A stretch of 64,000 nucleotides of DNA from Kitasatospora sp. NBC_01250 (GCF_036226465.1 NZ_CP108476.1:7130001-7194000); one strand, 5' to 3'. Counted from the stretch's first letter, positions 8,696 through 20,419 are shown. Program-made: numbers and translations. The notes: generated by a model not told the origin, from the letters alone.

Positions 8696-8723
8696 CCCGG
8701 GGCTGCCCCGGGGCAGCCCCGGG
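8696..8723 (-). terminator. 28-bp perfect palindrome after the SGNH hydrolase gene
   Basis: CCCGGGGCTGCCCC and its complement abut to give a 28-base perfect palindrome, 22 bases past the stop codon at 8745. It is likely the end of the hydrolase transcript. The bases from 8574 to 8695 show nothing else I can support. Confidence 0.55.
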
Positions 8724-8744
8724 ACGGCCCCGCCGCGCGGGCCG

Positions 8745-9572
8745 TCAGCCGCCCAAGGCGTCCGACACTGCCGGGAGGTAGCCGTGCGCCTGGCCCTCGG
8801 AGGTGGGGTGGAAGGACTCCCACAGGTGCAGCAGCACGATGCCGGTGATCCACTCGGAGCCGCCCGGCGCGCACACGCCGTGCCCGTCGAAGGCGGCCCG
8901 CGGGTCGGCGAACCGCGCGTGGTGCGCGCCGGCCTGCTGCTGGATCAGCTCGTCGAGCCGGTCGGTCAGCTGGTTGAAGCGCGCCCGGCGCGATTCGGTG
9001 CCCGCCCAGCAGGTGCCGGCCGCCTTGGCCTGGAGCAGGTGCGGATAGCCGGTGACCACCACCCGGGCGCCCGGCGCCGCCTGCGCGATCGCACCGAGCA
9101 GCTGGTCGTACTTGCCCGGCAGGGTGTCGCGCAGCAGCTGCGCGCTGTGGTCCAGTGCGCCGTTGCAGGCGCTCTCGGTGGTCAGCGGCTGCAGGCAGTG
9201 GACCACCGCGTCGCTGAAGTCGAGGTCGTTGCCGCCCACGGTCAGCGTCACCTCGCCGGTGCCGGCGGGCAGTTGGGGGAGCTGGCCGGTGCGGACGTCG
9301 TCGGTGGTCGCCGAACTGCAGGCGCGGTCGGTGAACGCGCCGCCCGGGTGGGCCGCGGCCCACAGCGCCGGGTACGCCCGGGTGCTGCGGTGGCAGTCGC
9401 CGCTGGCCGGGTCGTAGGAGCCGGCGGCGACGCCGGCGGCGTAGGAGTCGCCGAGCGCCACATAGCCGGTGGGCGCGGCCGCGGCGCGTGGTGCGACGGC
9501 CAGGAACAGCAGGGGGAGTGCGGCGAGAGCAGCCAGTCCGCGGCGGCTCGTGCGGTGGCACGGAGAGCTCAT
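8745..9572 (-). CDS. Secreted SGNH/GDSL hydrolase (lipase-like)
   Basis: Exported esterase or lipase of the SGNH superfamily, about 275 residues. A Sec signal peptide is clear: RRGLAAL then a hydrophobic run ending APRAAAA near residue 33. Block I GDSYAAG gives the nucleophilic Ser, VGGNDLDF carries the conserved Gly and Asn, and SFHPTSEGQ provides the catalytic Asp/His region (here Ser-x-His). Five or more cysteines (DCH, ACSS, HCLQ, SACN, TCW, VCAP) suggest disulfides as in Streptomyces extracellular lipases. ATG 9572 is chosen; GTG 9578 two codons upstream is equally possible because neither has a clear ribosome binding site. Substrate not determined. Confidence 0.88.
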   Translation of the reverse strand: MSSPCHRTSRRGLAALAALPLLFLAVAPRAAAAPTGYVALGDSYAAGVAAGSYDPASGDCHRSTRAYPALWAAAHPGGAFTDRACSSATTDDVRTGQLPQLPAGTGEVTLTVGGNDLDFSDAVVHCLQPLTTESACNGALDHSAQLLRDTLPGKYDQLLGAIAQAAPGARVVVTGYPHLLQAKAAGTCWAGTESRRARFNQLTDRLDELIQQQAGAHHARFADPRAAFDGHGVCAPGGSEWITGIVLLHLWESFHPTSEGQAHGYLPAVSDALGG

Positions 9573-9635
9573 GGCCACGCATCGTAGTGGTTCGACCGCG
9601 ATGCGTGTCCGAGGCTCACGGCTGTCGGCGAGGCC

Positions 9636-10412
9636 TCACGGCTGACAGATGAAGGGTGTGGTGACGCTGAGCGCGGTGAAGCCGAGCCGGGCCAGGATCG
9701 GGCGGCTCTGGTCGGAGGCGTCCACCTGGAGGTAGCGGTAGCCGCGCTCGACCGCCAGTCGCGCGCGGTGGGCCACCAGCGCCCGGTAGATGCCGCGCCC
9801 GCGCCACTCGGGCGCGGTGCCGCCGCCCCACAGGCCGGCGAACGAGCTGCCCGGCAGCATCTCCAGCCGGGCGCCGCAGACCGGCTCGTCGCCGGCCAGC
9901 GCGACCACCACGGCGAGCGTCTGCGGGGCCTCGGCCAGTTGGTCGAGCAGTCGCCGGGTGAGGTGCGAGCCGTCGCTCTCGAAGGCCTGCTCGTGGGCCC
10001 GGGCCAGCAGGTCGATGCCCGTCCGGTCGGTCTCGGTGCGCAGCCGGATCCCCTGCGGCAGCTCGACCTCGCCGGTCAGGGCAGCGGCCTCGGCCACCAT
10101 CAGCGTCTCGGCCGGCTCGGGGACCAGGCCGGCCGCGCGCAGCCGGTCGGCCAGGTCGGCGGGGCGGTCGTGGCTGTAGTGCTTCCACTCGAACTCCCGG
10201 CCCAGTGCGCCGAAGTAGGCCACCTGCTCGGCGATCGCCGCGTCGGCACCGGCCTCGTCCAGGTCCGACCAGAGGACGGCGGACCAGCCGTGCTCCCCGC
10301 CGTCCTGGCGCACCACGCCACCGACCCGCTCGACCACGGCGCCCGGCCCGTCCGGCGGCATCTCCTGACGGGCCTCACGGTCGAATCTGGCCAGCACGTG
10401 CGCAGCATCCAT
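9636..10412 (-). CDS. GNAT family N-acetyltransferase
   Basis: Acetyl-CoA-dependent N-acetyltransferase, 258 residues. The GNAT core is in the C-terminal half: GGTAPEWRGRGIYRAL (around residues 200-215) is the acetyl-CoA pyrophosphate loop, with the Q/R-x-x-G-x-G pattern as RGRG, and the final strand is seen in LARLGF. The N-terminal 120 residues are of the type found in many streptomycete GNAT proteins and have no motif I can name. ATG 10412 (MDAAHVLARFD) is chosen over upstream starts that would cross the divergent promoter region. Target unknown. Confidence 0.82.
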   Translation of the reverse strand: MDAAHVLARFDREARQEMPPDGPGAVVERVGGVVRQDGGEHGWSAVLWSDLDEAGADAAIAEQVAYFGALGREFEWKHYSHDRPADLADRLRAAGLVPEPAETLMVAEAAALTGEVELPQGIRLRTETDRTGIDLLARAHEQAFESDGSHLTRRLLDQLAEAPQTLAVVVALAGDEPVCGARLEMLPGSSFAGLWGGGTAPEWRGRGIYRALVAHRARLAVERGYRYLQVDASDQSRPILARLGFTALSVTTPFICQP

Positions 10413-10567
10413 GCGGTCAGCAGAACAGCACGGGCGCTCGGTGGCAACTGGTTTTCCCCGTGCCCCGTCGCCGTGGTCACGGGTCCGGCCCGAGGCCGGG
10501 GCACCCACCGAACGCAGTGCGCGGCGGCTGCCCGTCGGCCGGTGGCCGAAAATCGACGGCCGGTGCC

Positions 10568-10600
10568 GGACGTCGGACCAGCGTCCTATCGTTGGGCCCA
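10568..10600 (+). promoter_or_regulatory. Candidate promoter of the Rv2466c-like gene (sigma-R-like, weak)
   Basis: TATCGT at 10587-10592 ends seven bases before ATG 10600, so the message is probably leaderless. The same stretch also reads GGACG-N18-GTTG (10568-10572 and 10591-10594), a partial match to the sigma-R disulfide-stress consensus GGAAT-N18-GTT. The mycobacterial homologue is controlled by the related sigma-H, which makes the match worth noting, but only GGA and GTT fit. Confidence 0.3.
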
Positions 10601-11226
10601 TGACGACTTCCGACCAGAGCCCGACGACCAAGGTCGACTTCTACTTCGACCCGATCTGCCCCTTCGCCTGGATCTCCTCCCGCTGGATCCTGGAGGTGGA
10701 GAAGCACCGCGACCTGGACCTCAACTTCCGGGTGATGAGCCTGTCCGTGCTGAACGACGGCCGCGAGGACCTGTCCGAGCAGTACAAGGAGCTGCTGGGC
10801 CGCGGCTGGGGCCCGGTCCGGGTCTGCATCGCCGCCGCCGAGCAGCAGGGCCCGAAGGTGCTGCGCGACCTCTACACCGCGCTGGGCACCCGGATCCACA
10901 ACGGGGACAACAAGGACTACTCCGAGGTCATCCCGCAGGCGCTGGCCGAGGTCGGCCTGCCGGCCGAGCTGGCCGCCGCCGCGAACAGCACCGAGTGGGA
11001 CGAGGCGCTCAAGCGCAGCCACCACGAGGGCATGGACGCGGTCGGCGAGGACGTCGGCACCCCGACCATCCACATCGACGGGGTGGCCTTCTTCGGCCCG
11101 GTGCTGACCGCGATCCCGCGCGGCGAGGAGGCCGTCAAGGTCTTCGACGGCGCCCGCCTGCTGGCCGGTTTCCCGAAGTTCTTCGAGCTGAAGCGCACCC
11201 GCACGGGCGAGCTCGACTTCAGCTGA
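10600..11226 (+). CDS. Mycothiol-dependent nitroreductase Rv2466c-like DsbA-fold protein
   Basis: Cytosolic thioredoxin-fold protein of 208 residues that matches M. tuberculosis Rv2466c along its whole length, for example SRWILEVEK, VMSLSVLN, GWGPVRV, VGEDVGTPTIH and FFELKRTRT. Rv2466c is a mycothiol-dependent oxidoreductase able to activate nitro drugs. Here the active site reads DPICPFAWIS (residues about 17-26): the first Cys is present but the second Cys of CPWC is Ala, so the enzyme is a monothiol that would work through a mixed disulfide with mycothiol. ATG 10600 fits the family N-terminus. It stands alone, divergent from the GNAT gene. Confidence 0.87.
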   Translation: MTTSDQSPTTKVDFYFDPICPFAWISSRWILEVEKHRDLDLNFRVMSLSVLNDGREDLSEQYKELLGRGWGPVRVCIAAAEQQGPKVLRDLYTALGTRIHNGDNKDYSEVIPQALAEVGLPAELAAAANSTEWDEALKRSHHEGMDAVGEDVGTPTIHIDGVAFFGPVLTAIPRGEEAVKVFDGARLLAGFPKFFELKRTRTGELDFS

Positions 11227-11232
11227 GCCCGG

Positions 11233-11277
11233 ACGCCGCCGGGGCCCGACGGCCACTGCCGACGGGCCCGGCGGCGT
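11233..11277. terminator. Hairpin between convergent genes
   Basis: ACGCCGCCGGGGCCCG (11233-11248) pairs with CGGGCCCGGCGGCGT (11263-11277) with one bulged G. It begins seven bases after the stop of the Rv2466c-like gene and faces the hydrolase gene from the other side, so it can act both ways. Confidence 0.6.
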
Positions 11278-11334
11278 GCTCGGCCCCGGCGTGCTCGGCC
11301 CTCGACCCGCGGTGCGCTCGGTCCCCCGGAGCGG

Positions 11335-12198
11335 TCAGCACCCCAGTTCGCGGGCCAGGAACCGCACCGAGGCGGTCACCAGCGCCGGTACGTCCGGACA
11401 GCCCGCGAAGATGTGCGCCGCACCCGGCACCAGGCGCAGTTCGGCGCGCCCGCCCGCCTTGAGCAGCTCCTCGTGCAGCCGCTCGCTGTGCGCGCTCGGC
11501 ACCGTCACGTCGGCCAGGCCGTGGATCAGCAGCGCCGGCGGCGGGTCGGCCGGCACCTGCGCCACCGGGCTTGCCTGCGCGGCGAGTCGGGCCAGCTCGC
11601 GCGGTGCGCCGCCGAGCAGCCGCCCCTCGCTGGAGTCCGGGTCCAGGGGTGAGCGGACCGACAGGTCGGTGATCGGGTACCACAGCACCAGGGCGGCCAC
11701 GCCCTTCGCGCCGTCCGCCCCCTCGGCCGAGCGTTCGCCGGCGCCGCGCGCATCGGCGAACGCCGCCAGCGCCGCGAGCGCCGCCCCCGCCGACTCGCCC
11801 CACAGCGCGATCCGCCCGCCGTCCAGCCCGAGCGTCGCCGCGTTGCGCCGCAGGAAAGCCAACGCCGCTGTCAGGTCGGCCAGTTGTGCCGGGAACCGGG
11901 CCTCGCCGGAGAGCCGGTAGTCGACCGTGGCGACCGCGATCCCGGCCCCGGTCAGCGCCGCCCACAGCGCCCCGGGCGGCACCGTCTCCGGCGGGTGGCG
12001 GCGGTCGCCGGAGTGGAAGCCGCCACCGTGCACCCAGACCACCAGCGGCACCGCGGCGCCGTCGGCCGGGGCCGGTGGCAGGTGCAGATCGAGCAGCAGC
12101 GGCCGGAACCCGGGCTCCACCGCGTAGGTGAGCCCTTCGAAGACGAGTCCGCCCGCAGCGGACTGACGCGGTATCACCATCGGAGGATCAGCAGACAT
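11335..12198 (-). CDS. Alpha/beta hydrolase (HSL-type carboxylesterase)
   Basis: Cytosolic esterase of the hormone-sensitive-lipase group of alpha/beta hydrolases, 287 residues. VVWVHGGGFHSGD is the HGGG oxyanion motif (near residue 53), DYRLS follows, and WGESAGAA (near residue 135) holds the nucleophile in G-x-S-x-G. The acid and base are expected in HGLADVTVP (Asp) and GAAHIF (His near residue 265). The substrate is not predictable. ATG 12198 (MSADPPMVIP) is chosen; ATG 12180 is an alternative. Convergent with the Rv2466c-like gene and divergent from metH. Confidence 0.87.
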   Translation of the reverse strand: MSADPPMVIPRQSAAGGLVFEGLTYAVEPGFRPLLLDLHLPPAPADGAAVPLVVWVHGGGFHSGDRRHPPETVPPGALWAALTGAGIAVATVDYRLSGEARFPAQLADLTAALAFLRRNAATLGLDGGRIALWGESAGAALAALAAFADARGAGERSAEGADGAKGVAALVLWYPITDLSVRSPLDPDSSEGRLLGGAPRELARLAAQASPVAQVPADPPPALLIHGLADVTVPSAHSERLHEELLKAGGRAELRLVPGAAHIFAGCPDVPALVTASVRFLARELGC

Positions 12199-12438
12199 GC
12201 CGGCCACGCTACCCGGCTGCCGCGCCGACCCCGCCGGACCGGCCCTCGGCCGTGCGACCTGGCGTGCGACCAGCCGTGCGACCGGCCTCCGGCCGCCCCG
12301 GCGACCCCTGCCGGCCAGGCCGGCGCGGACCTGCCACAGCCCGTCCGCCGTCCTCACGCGAACCGTCGCCGCGGTTCCCGGACTCACCCCGATGGCCCAC
12401 GATTCGGAATGCCCGCGATGGACGGTGCCCGAGCCGGA

Positions 12439-12510
12439 TACGCTGACGGGGTGCGTCCCCGTTCGGAGGGGACCGCATAGCCGACAGCCGTCGCACCCAG
12501 GGAGTAGCCC
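12439..12510 (+). promoter_or_regulatory. metH promoter and structured 5' leader
   Basis: A -10-like TACGCT lies at 12439-12444, placing the mRNA start near 12451. From there GGGTGCG (12450-12456) pairs with CGCACCC (12492-12498), enclosing a second hairpin GTCCCC-gttcgga-GGGGAC. The outer stem ends at the purine-rich AGGGAGT used as ribosome binding site for ATG 12512. The architecture suggests translation control, but I do not recognise a cobalamin, SAM or SAH riboswitch signature in it. The stretch 12199-12438 shows nothing else I can support. Confidence 0.4.
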
Positions 12511-12511
12511 C

Positions 12512-16027
<3,516 letters not shown>

Positions 16028-16117
16028 TCCACCGGTCGCGCGCCGTTCGCCAGGGTGCGCGTATCCTGGACGACCCCGTGACACCGGCGGGGCCCAGCAG
16101 CGAAGGGGCGTGCCCGC

Positions 16118-16822
16118 ATGACGACCGTCGACACCAGCATCCCGAACCTCGGTGCCCCGGGCGCCAAGGGCCCGCAGGCGGTGCTGGTGGACATGGACGG
16201 CACGCTGGTGGACACCGAGCACTTCTGGTGGGAGGCCGAGGCTTCGCTCTTCGCGGACCTCGGCCACCCGCTGGACGACACCCACCGGGTGCAGCTGGTC
16301 GGCGGCCCGATGAGCCGGGTGATCGACATCCTGCTCACGGCCACCGGGCTCGAACTGGACCCGGCCGAGGTCGCCGCCGGGATCAACCGGCGCTTCGTCG
16401 AGCTGCTGGACGGCGGGGCGCCGCTGATGCCCGGGGCCGCCGAGCTGCTCGCGCTGCTGGTCGAGCACCGGATCCCGGCGGCACTGGTCTCCGCCTCGCA
16501 CCGGCCGATCATCGACCTGGTGCTGAAGAACCTCGGCGACCACCCGTTCGCCTTCTCGGTGGCGGGCGACGAGGTGGCCCGCACCAAGCCGGACCCGGAG
16601 CCGTACCTGACGGCGGTGCGCCGTTTCGGCGCCGAGCCCGGTCGCTGCGTGGTGATCGAGGACGCCCCGCTGGGCGTGGCGGCCGGCGAGGCGGCCGGCT
16701 GCCCGGTGATCGCGGTGCCCTCGGTGGCGCCGATCGCCGCCGCGCCCGGTCGCATCGTGCTGCGCTCGCTGGCCGACCTCGACCTCGCCCTGCTGCGCTC
16801 GGCGGTCACCGCCCGCGTGTGA
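16118..16822 (+). CDS. HAD superfamily phosphatase
   Basis: Haloacid dehalogenase-type phosphohydrolase of 234 residues, cytosolic, of the beta-phosphoglucomutase/gph-like subgroup. Motif I DMDGTLVDTE (near residue 25) gives the nucleophile and acid/base Asp pair; motif II Ser is in LVSASHRP; KPDPEPYL holds the motif III Lys and VIEDAPLGV the motif IV Asp residues. Substrate unknown. Start ATG 16118 follows AAGGGGCG. It sits after metH on the same strand with a 90-base gap, so co-transcription is possible. Confidence 0.9.
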   Translation: MTTVDTSIPNLGAPGAKGPQAVLVDMDGTLVDTEHFWWEAEASLFADLGHPLDDTHRVQLVGGPMSRVIDILLTATGLELDPAEVAAGINRRFVELLDGGAPLMPGAAELLALLVEHRIPAALVSASHRPIIDLVLKNLGDHPFAFSVAGDEVARTKPDPEPYLTAVRRFGAEPGRCVVIEDAPLGVAAGEAAGCPVIAVPSVAPIAAAPGRIVLRSLADLDLALLRSAVTARV

Positions 16823-16951
16823 CGCTGATCACCTCGCAACCCCGAGCCCGCATCCCACTGGGCCGATCGGTTCGGGTCGAAACAGGACATCGGCGACAAG
16901 TCGCTGAAACTCCCAGCGATTTCTCATACTCCGTATGCGCTCTGCGGTCAA

Positions 16952-17014
16952 ACGACCGGCCGGTCGTGTGGCAGGCTGCTGCGATCTATCCCGACACGCT
17001 TGGGCAGAGCGTGT
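16952..17014 (+). promoter_or_regulatory. Two inverted repeats upstream of the binding-protein gene
   Basis: The 271 bases between the HAD gene and 17094 contain a perfect 16-base palindrome ACGACCGGCCGGTCGT (16952-16967) and a second inverted repeat ACACGCT-n7-AGCGTGT (16994-17000, 17008-17014). Either could be an operator (the first is TetR-like in form) or mRNA structure. No adjacent regulator gene identifies a partner. Confidence 0.45.
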
Positions 17015-17093
17015 GGGGCGATCCCTGATCCGGGGCTGCCCTTCGGCCTGCCCGCCGGCTCCATCCCGACCGGCCCGCACGGAGAAGGAACGC

Positions 17094-18707
17094 ATGAGTT
17101 CAGCCATACGACGCGCGCCCGGACGCCTGGTGACCCTGGGCTGCGCGGCCCTGGTGGCCACCAGCCTGGCCGGCTGCGGTTCGGTCAAGTCACTGGCCGG
17201 CGGCGGCAGCAGTGCCATCACCCTGGGCACCGTGAACACCACCAGCGTGCTCGACCCGGCCGGCGCGTACGACAACGGTTCCTGGCTGATCCTGGAGAAC
17301 ACCTTCCAGGGGCTGCTCCGGCTCCCGGTCGGCGCCACCACGCCGGAGCCGGACGCGGCGCAGTCCTGCTCGTTCAGCGCCGACGCGATGACCTACCACT
17401 GCACGCTGCGCCCGAACCTGACCTTCTCCAACGGCCACCCGCTCACCGCGCAGGACGTGGTGTTCTCGATGGACCGGATGAAGAAGATCAACGACCCGAG
17501 CGGTCCGGCCGTGCTGTTCTCCACCGTCAAGTCGGTCGAGGCGCAGGGCGACAGCGACGTGGTCTTCCACCTCTCCGAGCCCGACGCCGTGCTGCCCGAC
17601 AAGCTGGCCAGCGCCGCCGGCTCGATCGTCGACCACAGCGTCTTCCCGGCCGACAAGGAGTTGCCCAACAACCAGCTGGTCGGCTCGGGCCCGTACAAGA
17701 TCGACTCGGTGGACGAGACCACCAGCGCGGGCGGCGGCAAGGCGCCCAGCAAGATCAGCCTGTCGGCCAACACGAAGTACCAGGGCGACGAGAAGCCGAC
17801 CACCTCGAAGATCGACGTCCGCTACTTCACCGATCCGGGCCAGCTGAAGAGCGCCCTGGACAGCGGCGCGGTCGACCTGACCGACAACAGCCTCGACCCG
17901 AAGGTGGCCGCCCAGCTGCAGGCCGACCAGCTGGCCGGCAAGGGCACCCTCAACGTCACCCCGGTGGACAGCAGCGACAGCGGCTTCATGGTCTTCAACA
18001 CCAAGGACCAGACCATGGGGCAGCAGGCGGTGCGTCAGGCCATCGCCCAGCTGGTCGACCGCGAGGCGCTCGCCAACGGCGTCTTCGCGAACACCGTCCA
18101 GCCGCTCTACTCGCTCGTCCCGCAGGGCATCGCCGGCCACACCACCGCCTTCTTCGACAAGTACGGCCAGCCCGACGTGGCCAAGGCCAAGGCGATCCTG
18201 GCCGCCGCGAAGATCCCCACCCCGGTCAGCTTCACCCTCAGCTGGACCGGCTCCGGCGCCGCGGGTGACGAACCGGCCGCGCTGAAGAAGCAGTTGGAGT
18301 CGAGCGGGCTGTTCCAGGTGAACACCCAGCAGGTCGCCGACTGGGCGACCTACCAGAAGGGCTGGCAGCAGGGCAGCTACCAGGCCTACACCACCGCCTG
18401 GAGCGCCGACTACCCGGACTCCGAGGACTTCGTGGCGCCGCTGGTGGTCGACGGCGGGGCGTTCCACAACGGCTTCGACGACCCGCTGATCAGCGAGCAA
18501 CTGCTGCCGCAGAGCCAGCGCCAGGCCGACCGCGCCCAGGCGGCCGGTACCTTCGCCAGCATCCAGAACCAGCTGGCCGTCGACGTGCCGATGCTGCCGC
18601 TGGAGCAGAGCAAGGCGCTCTACGTCTCGCGGCAGAACATCACCGGCGTGGAGACCGCGGTGGACTCGACCTCCATCGTCCGGTTCGCCGAGCTCGGCCG
18701 CAGCTGA
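17094..18707 (+). CDS. ABC transporter substrate-binding lipoprotein (family 5)
   Basis: Extracytoplasmic solute-binding protein of the SBP_bac_5 (peptide/nickel/opine) family, 537 residues. The N-terminus is a lipoprotein signal with lipobox ATSLAGC, so Cys around residue 27 would carry the lipid. The body has the family hallmarks LRPNLTFSNGHPLTAQDVVFS near residue 105 and GSGPYKI near residue 200. No permease or ATPase genes flank it, so it either works with a transporter encoded elsewhere or is an orphan. Substrate unknown. ATG 17094 is preceded by GAGAAGGAA. Confidence 0.92.
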   Translation: MSSAIRRAPGRLVTLGCAALVATSLAGCGSVKSLAGGGSSAITLGTVNTTSVLDPAGAYDNGSWLILENTFQGLLRLPVGATTPEPDAAQSCSFSADAMTYHCTLRPNLTFSNGHPLTAQDVVFSMDRMKKINDPSGPAVLFSTVKSVEAQGDSDVVFHLSEPDAVLPDKLASAAGSIVDHSVFPADKELPNNQLVGSGPYKIDSVDETTSAGGGKAPSKISLSANTKYQGDEKPTTSKIDVRYFTDPGQLKSALDSGAVDLTDNSLDPKVAAQLQADQLAGKGTLNVTPVDSSDSGFMVFNTKDQTMGQQAVRQAIAQLVDREALANGVFANTVQPLYSLVPQGIAGHTTAFFDKYGQPDVAKAKAILAAAKIPTPVSFTLSWTGSGAAGDEPAALKKQLESSGLFQVNTQQVADWATYQKGWQQGSYQAYTTAWSADYPDSEDFVAPLVVDGGAFHNGFDDPLISEQLLPQSQRQADRAQAAGTFASIQNQLAVDVPMLPLEQSKALYVSRQNITGVETAVDSTSIVRFAELGRS

Positions 18708-18742
18708 CCTGCGCGCAACGGCGCGCAACAGCGCGGAGAAAC

Positions 18743-18786
18743 GTATCGGCGGGGCCGTCCGCAGGAGCGGAGGGCCCCGCCGATAC
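18743..18786. terminator. Bidirectional terminator hairpin
   Basis: GTATCGGCGGGGCC (18743-18756) and GGCCCCGCCGATAC (18773-18786) are exact complements, and the 16-base loop itself pairs as TCCGC/GCGGA. It separates the convergent binding-protein and response-regulator genes. Confidence 0.75.
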
Positions 18787-18801
18787 GGGCCGGAGCAGCG
18801 G

Positions 18802-19473
18802 TCAGGCGGCGCCGGGCCGCACCAGTCCGCTCTCGTAGGCGAAGACCGCGGCCTGTACCCGGTCGCGCAGGCCCAACTTGGTCAGCACATGGCCGACATG
18901 GGTCTTGACCGTGGTCTCGCTGACGAACAGCTCGGCGGCGATCTCCGCGTTGGACAGGCCCTTGGCCACCAGCCGCAGCACCTCCATCTCCCGCTCGGTC
19001 AGCGTGGTGAGCGCCGGCGAGGGCGCCTCGTCGCCGGAGGGCAGGCGGGTGGCGTACATGTCCAGCAGGCGGCGGGTGATCGAGGGCGCCAGCATCGCGG
19101 CGCCGTCGGCCACCACCCGGATCGCCTGCACCAGTTCCTCGGCGGGCACGTCCTTGAGCAGGAACCCGCTGGCGCCGGCCCGCAGTGCCTCCACCACGTA
19201 CTCGTCCAGGTCGAAGGTGGTCAGCACGAGCACCTTCACCGGGCCGTCGCGGCCGGGCCCCACGATCCGGCGGGTCGCCTCCACCCCGTCCATCCGGGGC
19301 ATCCGGATGTCCATCAGCACCACGTCGGGCTGCAGCGCCCGCACCTGTTCCAGCGCCTGCTGGCCGTCCCCCGCCTCGCCCACCACCACGAGGTCGGCCT
19401 CGGCCTCCAGGATCATCCGGAAGCCGGTGCGCAGCAGCGGCTGGTCGTCGACCAGCAGCACACGGATCGTCAC
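18802..19473 (-). CDS. Orphan NarL/FixJ-family response regulator
   Basis: Two-component DNA-binding response regulator, 223 residues. Receiver domain residues 1-120 with acidic VDDQ, phospho-acceptor Asp in VLMDIRMP (near residue 55), Thr in LTTFD and Lys in LLKDVP. C-terminal LuxR HTH near residues 155-215 (LTEREMEVL, SNAEIAAELFVSETTVKTH). No histidine kinase lies next to it. The gene starts with GTG one base after the stop of the RecB-family nuclease gene, so the two are translationally linked. That partner is unexpected for a response regulator. Confidence 0.93.
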   Translation of the reverse strand: MTIRVLLVDDQPLLRTGFRMILEAEADLVVVGEAGDGQQALEQVRALQPDVVLMDIRMPRMDGVEATRRIVGPGRDGPVKVLVLTTFDLDEYVVEALRAGASGFLLKDVPAEELVQAIRVVADGAAMLAPSITRRLLDMYATRLPSGDEAPSPALTTLTEREMEVLRLVAKGLSNAEIAAELFVSETTVKTHVGHVLTKLGLRDRVQAAVFAYESGLVRPGAA

Positions 19474-19474
19474 C

Positions 19475-20419
19475 CTAGGACTCCTTGCTCATCGTGCTCA
19501 TCCGAGCATCCCCCGTGGGATCCTCGACGGTTCGGGCCGCGGGCACCAAGGGCAGCGGCAGGATCGGCAGCGGGTACGGCGGGGGAGTCCCGCCGAACTC
19601 CGGGCAGCTGGCCTGATGATCGCACCAGTCGCAGAGCCGGTTGCGGGTGGCCGGGAACTCACCGGTGGCCACCGCCCGGCTGATCGTCTCCCACAGCGCC
19701 AGCAGCTTGCGCTCCACCGAGCGCAGGTCCGCCTCGTCCGGGTCGTAGCTGACCACGTCGCCGCCCCCGCCGAGGTAGACCAGCTGCAGCCGCTTGGGGA
19801 TCACGCCCTTCCAGCGCCACACCACCAGGGCGTAGAACTTCATCTGGAACATCGCCTTGCCCTCGAAGTCCCGCGAGGGCGCCCGGCCGGTCTTGTAGTC
19901 CACCAGCCGCACCTCGCCGGTGGGGGCCACGTCGACCCGGTCGATGTAGCCGCGCAGCTTCAGCCCGGAGTCGAGCACGGTCTCCACGTACAGCTCGCGC
20001 TCCACCGGCTCCAGCCGGGTGGGGTCCTCCAGCCGGAACCACTGGCCCAGCAGCTTCTCGGCCTCCGCCAGCCAGCGGGCCAGCTGCTCGCCGACCGCCT
20101 CGGTGTCCACCGTCCCGTCGCCGGACGCCGGCGGGAACAGCTCGCCCAGCTCGGGCCGTTCGCCCAGCAGGCGCTCCCACTGCGGGCGCAGCAGCGCCAG
20201 CGCCCGCTCGGGGGTGCGCTCGGCGGCCGGGTGGTCGAAGAGCCGCTCCAGCACCGCGTGCACCAGGGTGCCCTTGGTGGCGGCCGGGCTCGGCGGCTCC
20301 GGCAGCTTGTCGATCACCCGCAGCCGGTAGAGCAGTGGGCAGGTCAGGAAATCCCCGGCACGGGAGGGGGAGAGGCCACTCGGCGGAACGGCCGGGCGGG
20401 CGGTCTCGGTCTGCTGCAT
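19475..20419 (-). CDS. RecB-family PD-(D/E)XK nuclease with Fe-S cysteines
   Basis: Stand-alone RecB-type exonuclease domain protein, 314 residues. The nuclease core shows GTLVHAVLERLF (His motif, near residue 55), DRVDV and VRLVDYKTGR (near residue 165, D-x-Y-K-T). One Cys in FLTCPLLYR near the start and three in NRLCDWCDHQASCPEF near residue 275 match the split four-Cys iron-sulfur site of AddB/Cas4-like nucleases. This actinobacterial protein is annotated as RecB family exonuclease; its role in DNA repair is inferred. ATG 20419 (MQQTETARP) is chosen. Upstream gene of a two-gene unit with the response regulator; divergent from the M50 protease gene. Confidence 0.9.
   Translation of the reverse strand: MQQTETARPAVPPSGLSPSRAGDFLTCPLLYRLRVIDKLPEPPSPAATKGTLVHAVLERLFDHPAAERTPERALALLRPQWERLLGERPELGELFPPASGDGTVDTEAVGEQLARWLAEAEKLLGQWFRLEDPTRLEPVERELYVETVLDSGLKLRGYIDRVDVAPTGEVRLVDYKTGRAPSRDFEGKAMFQMKFYALVVWRWKGVIPKRLQLVYLGGGGDVVSYDPDEADLRSVERKLLALWETISRAVATGEFPATRNRLCDWCDHQASCPEFGGTPPPYPLPILPLPLVPAARTVEDPTGDARMSTMSKES

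Noticed and set aside
12439..12511. Cobalamin or SAH riboswitch before metH
   Set aside because: The region is short and I find neither a B12-box-like sequence nor the SAH riboswitch core; only generic stems are visible, so it is listed as an unnamed leader.
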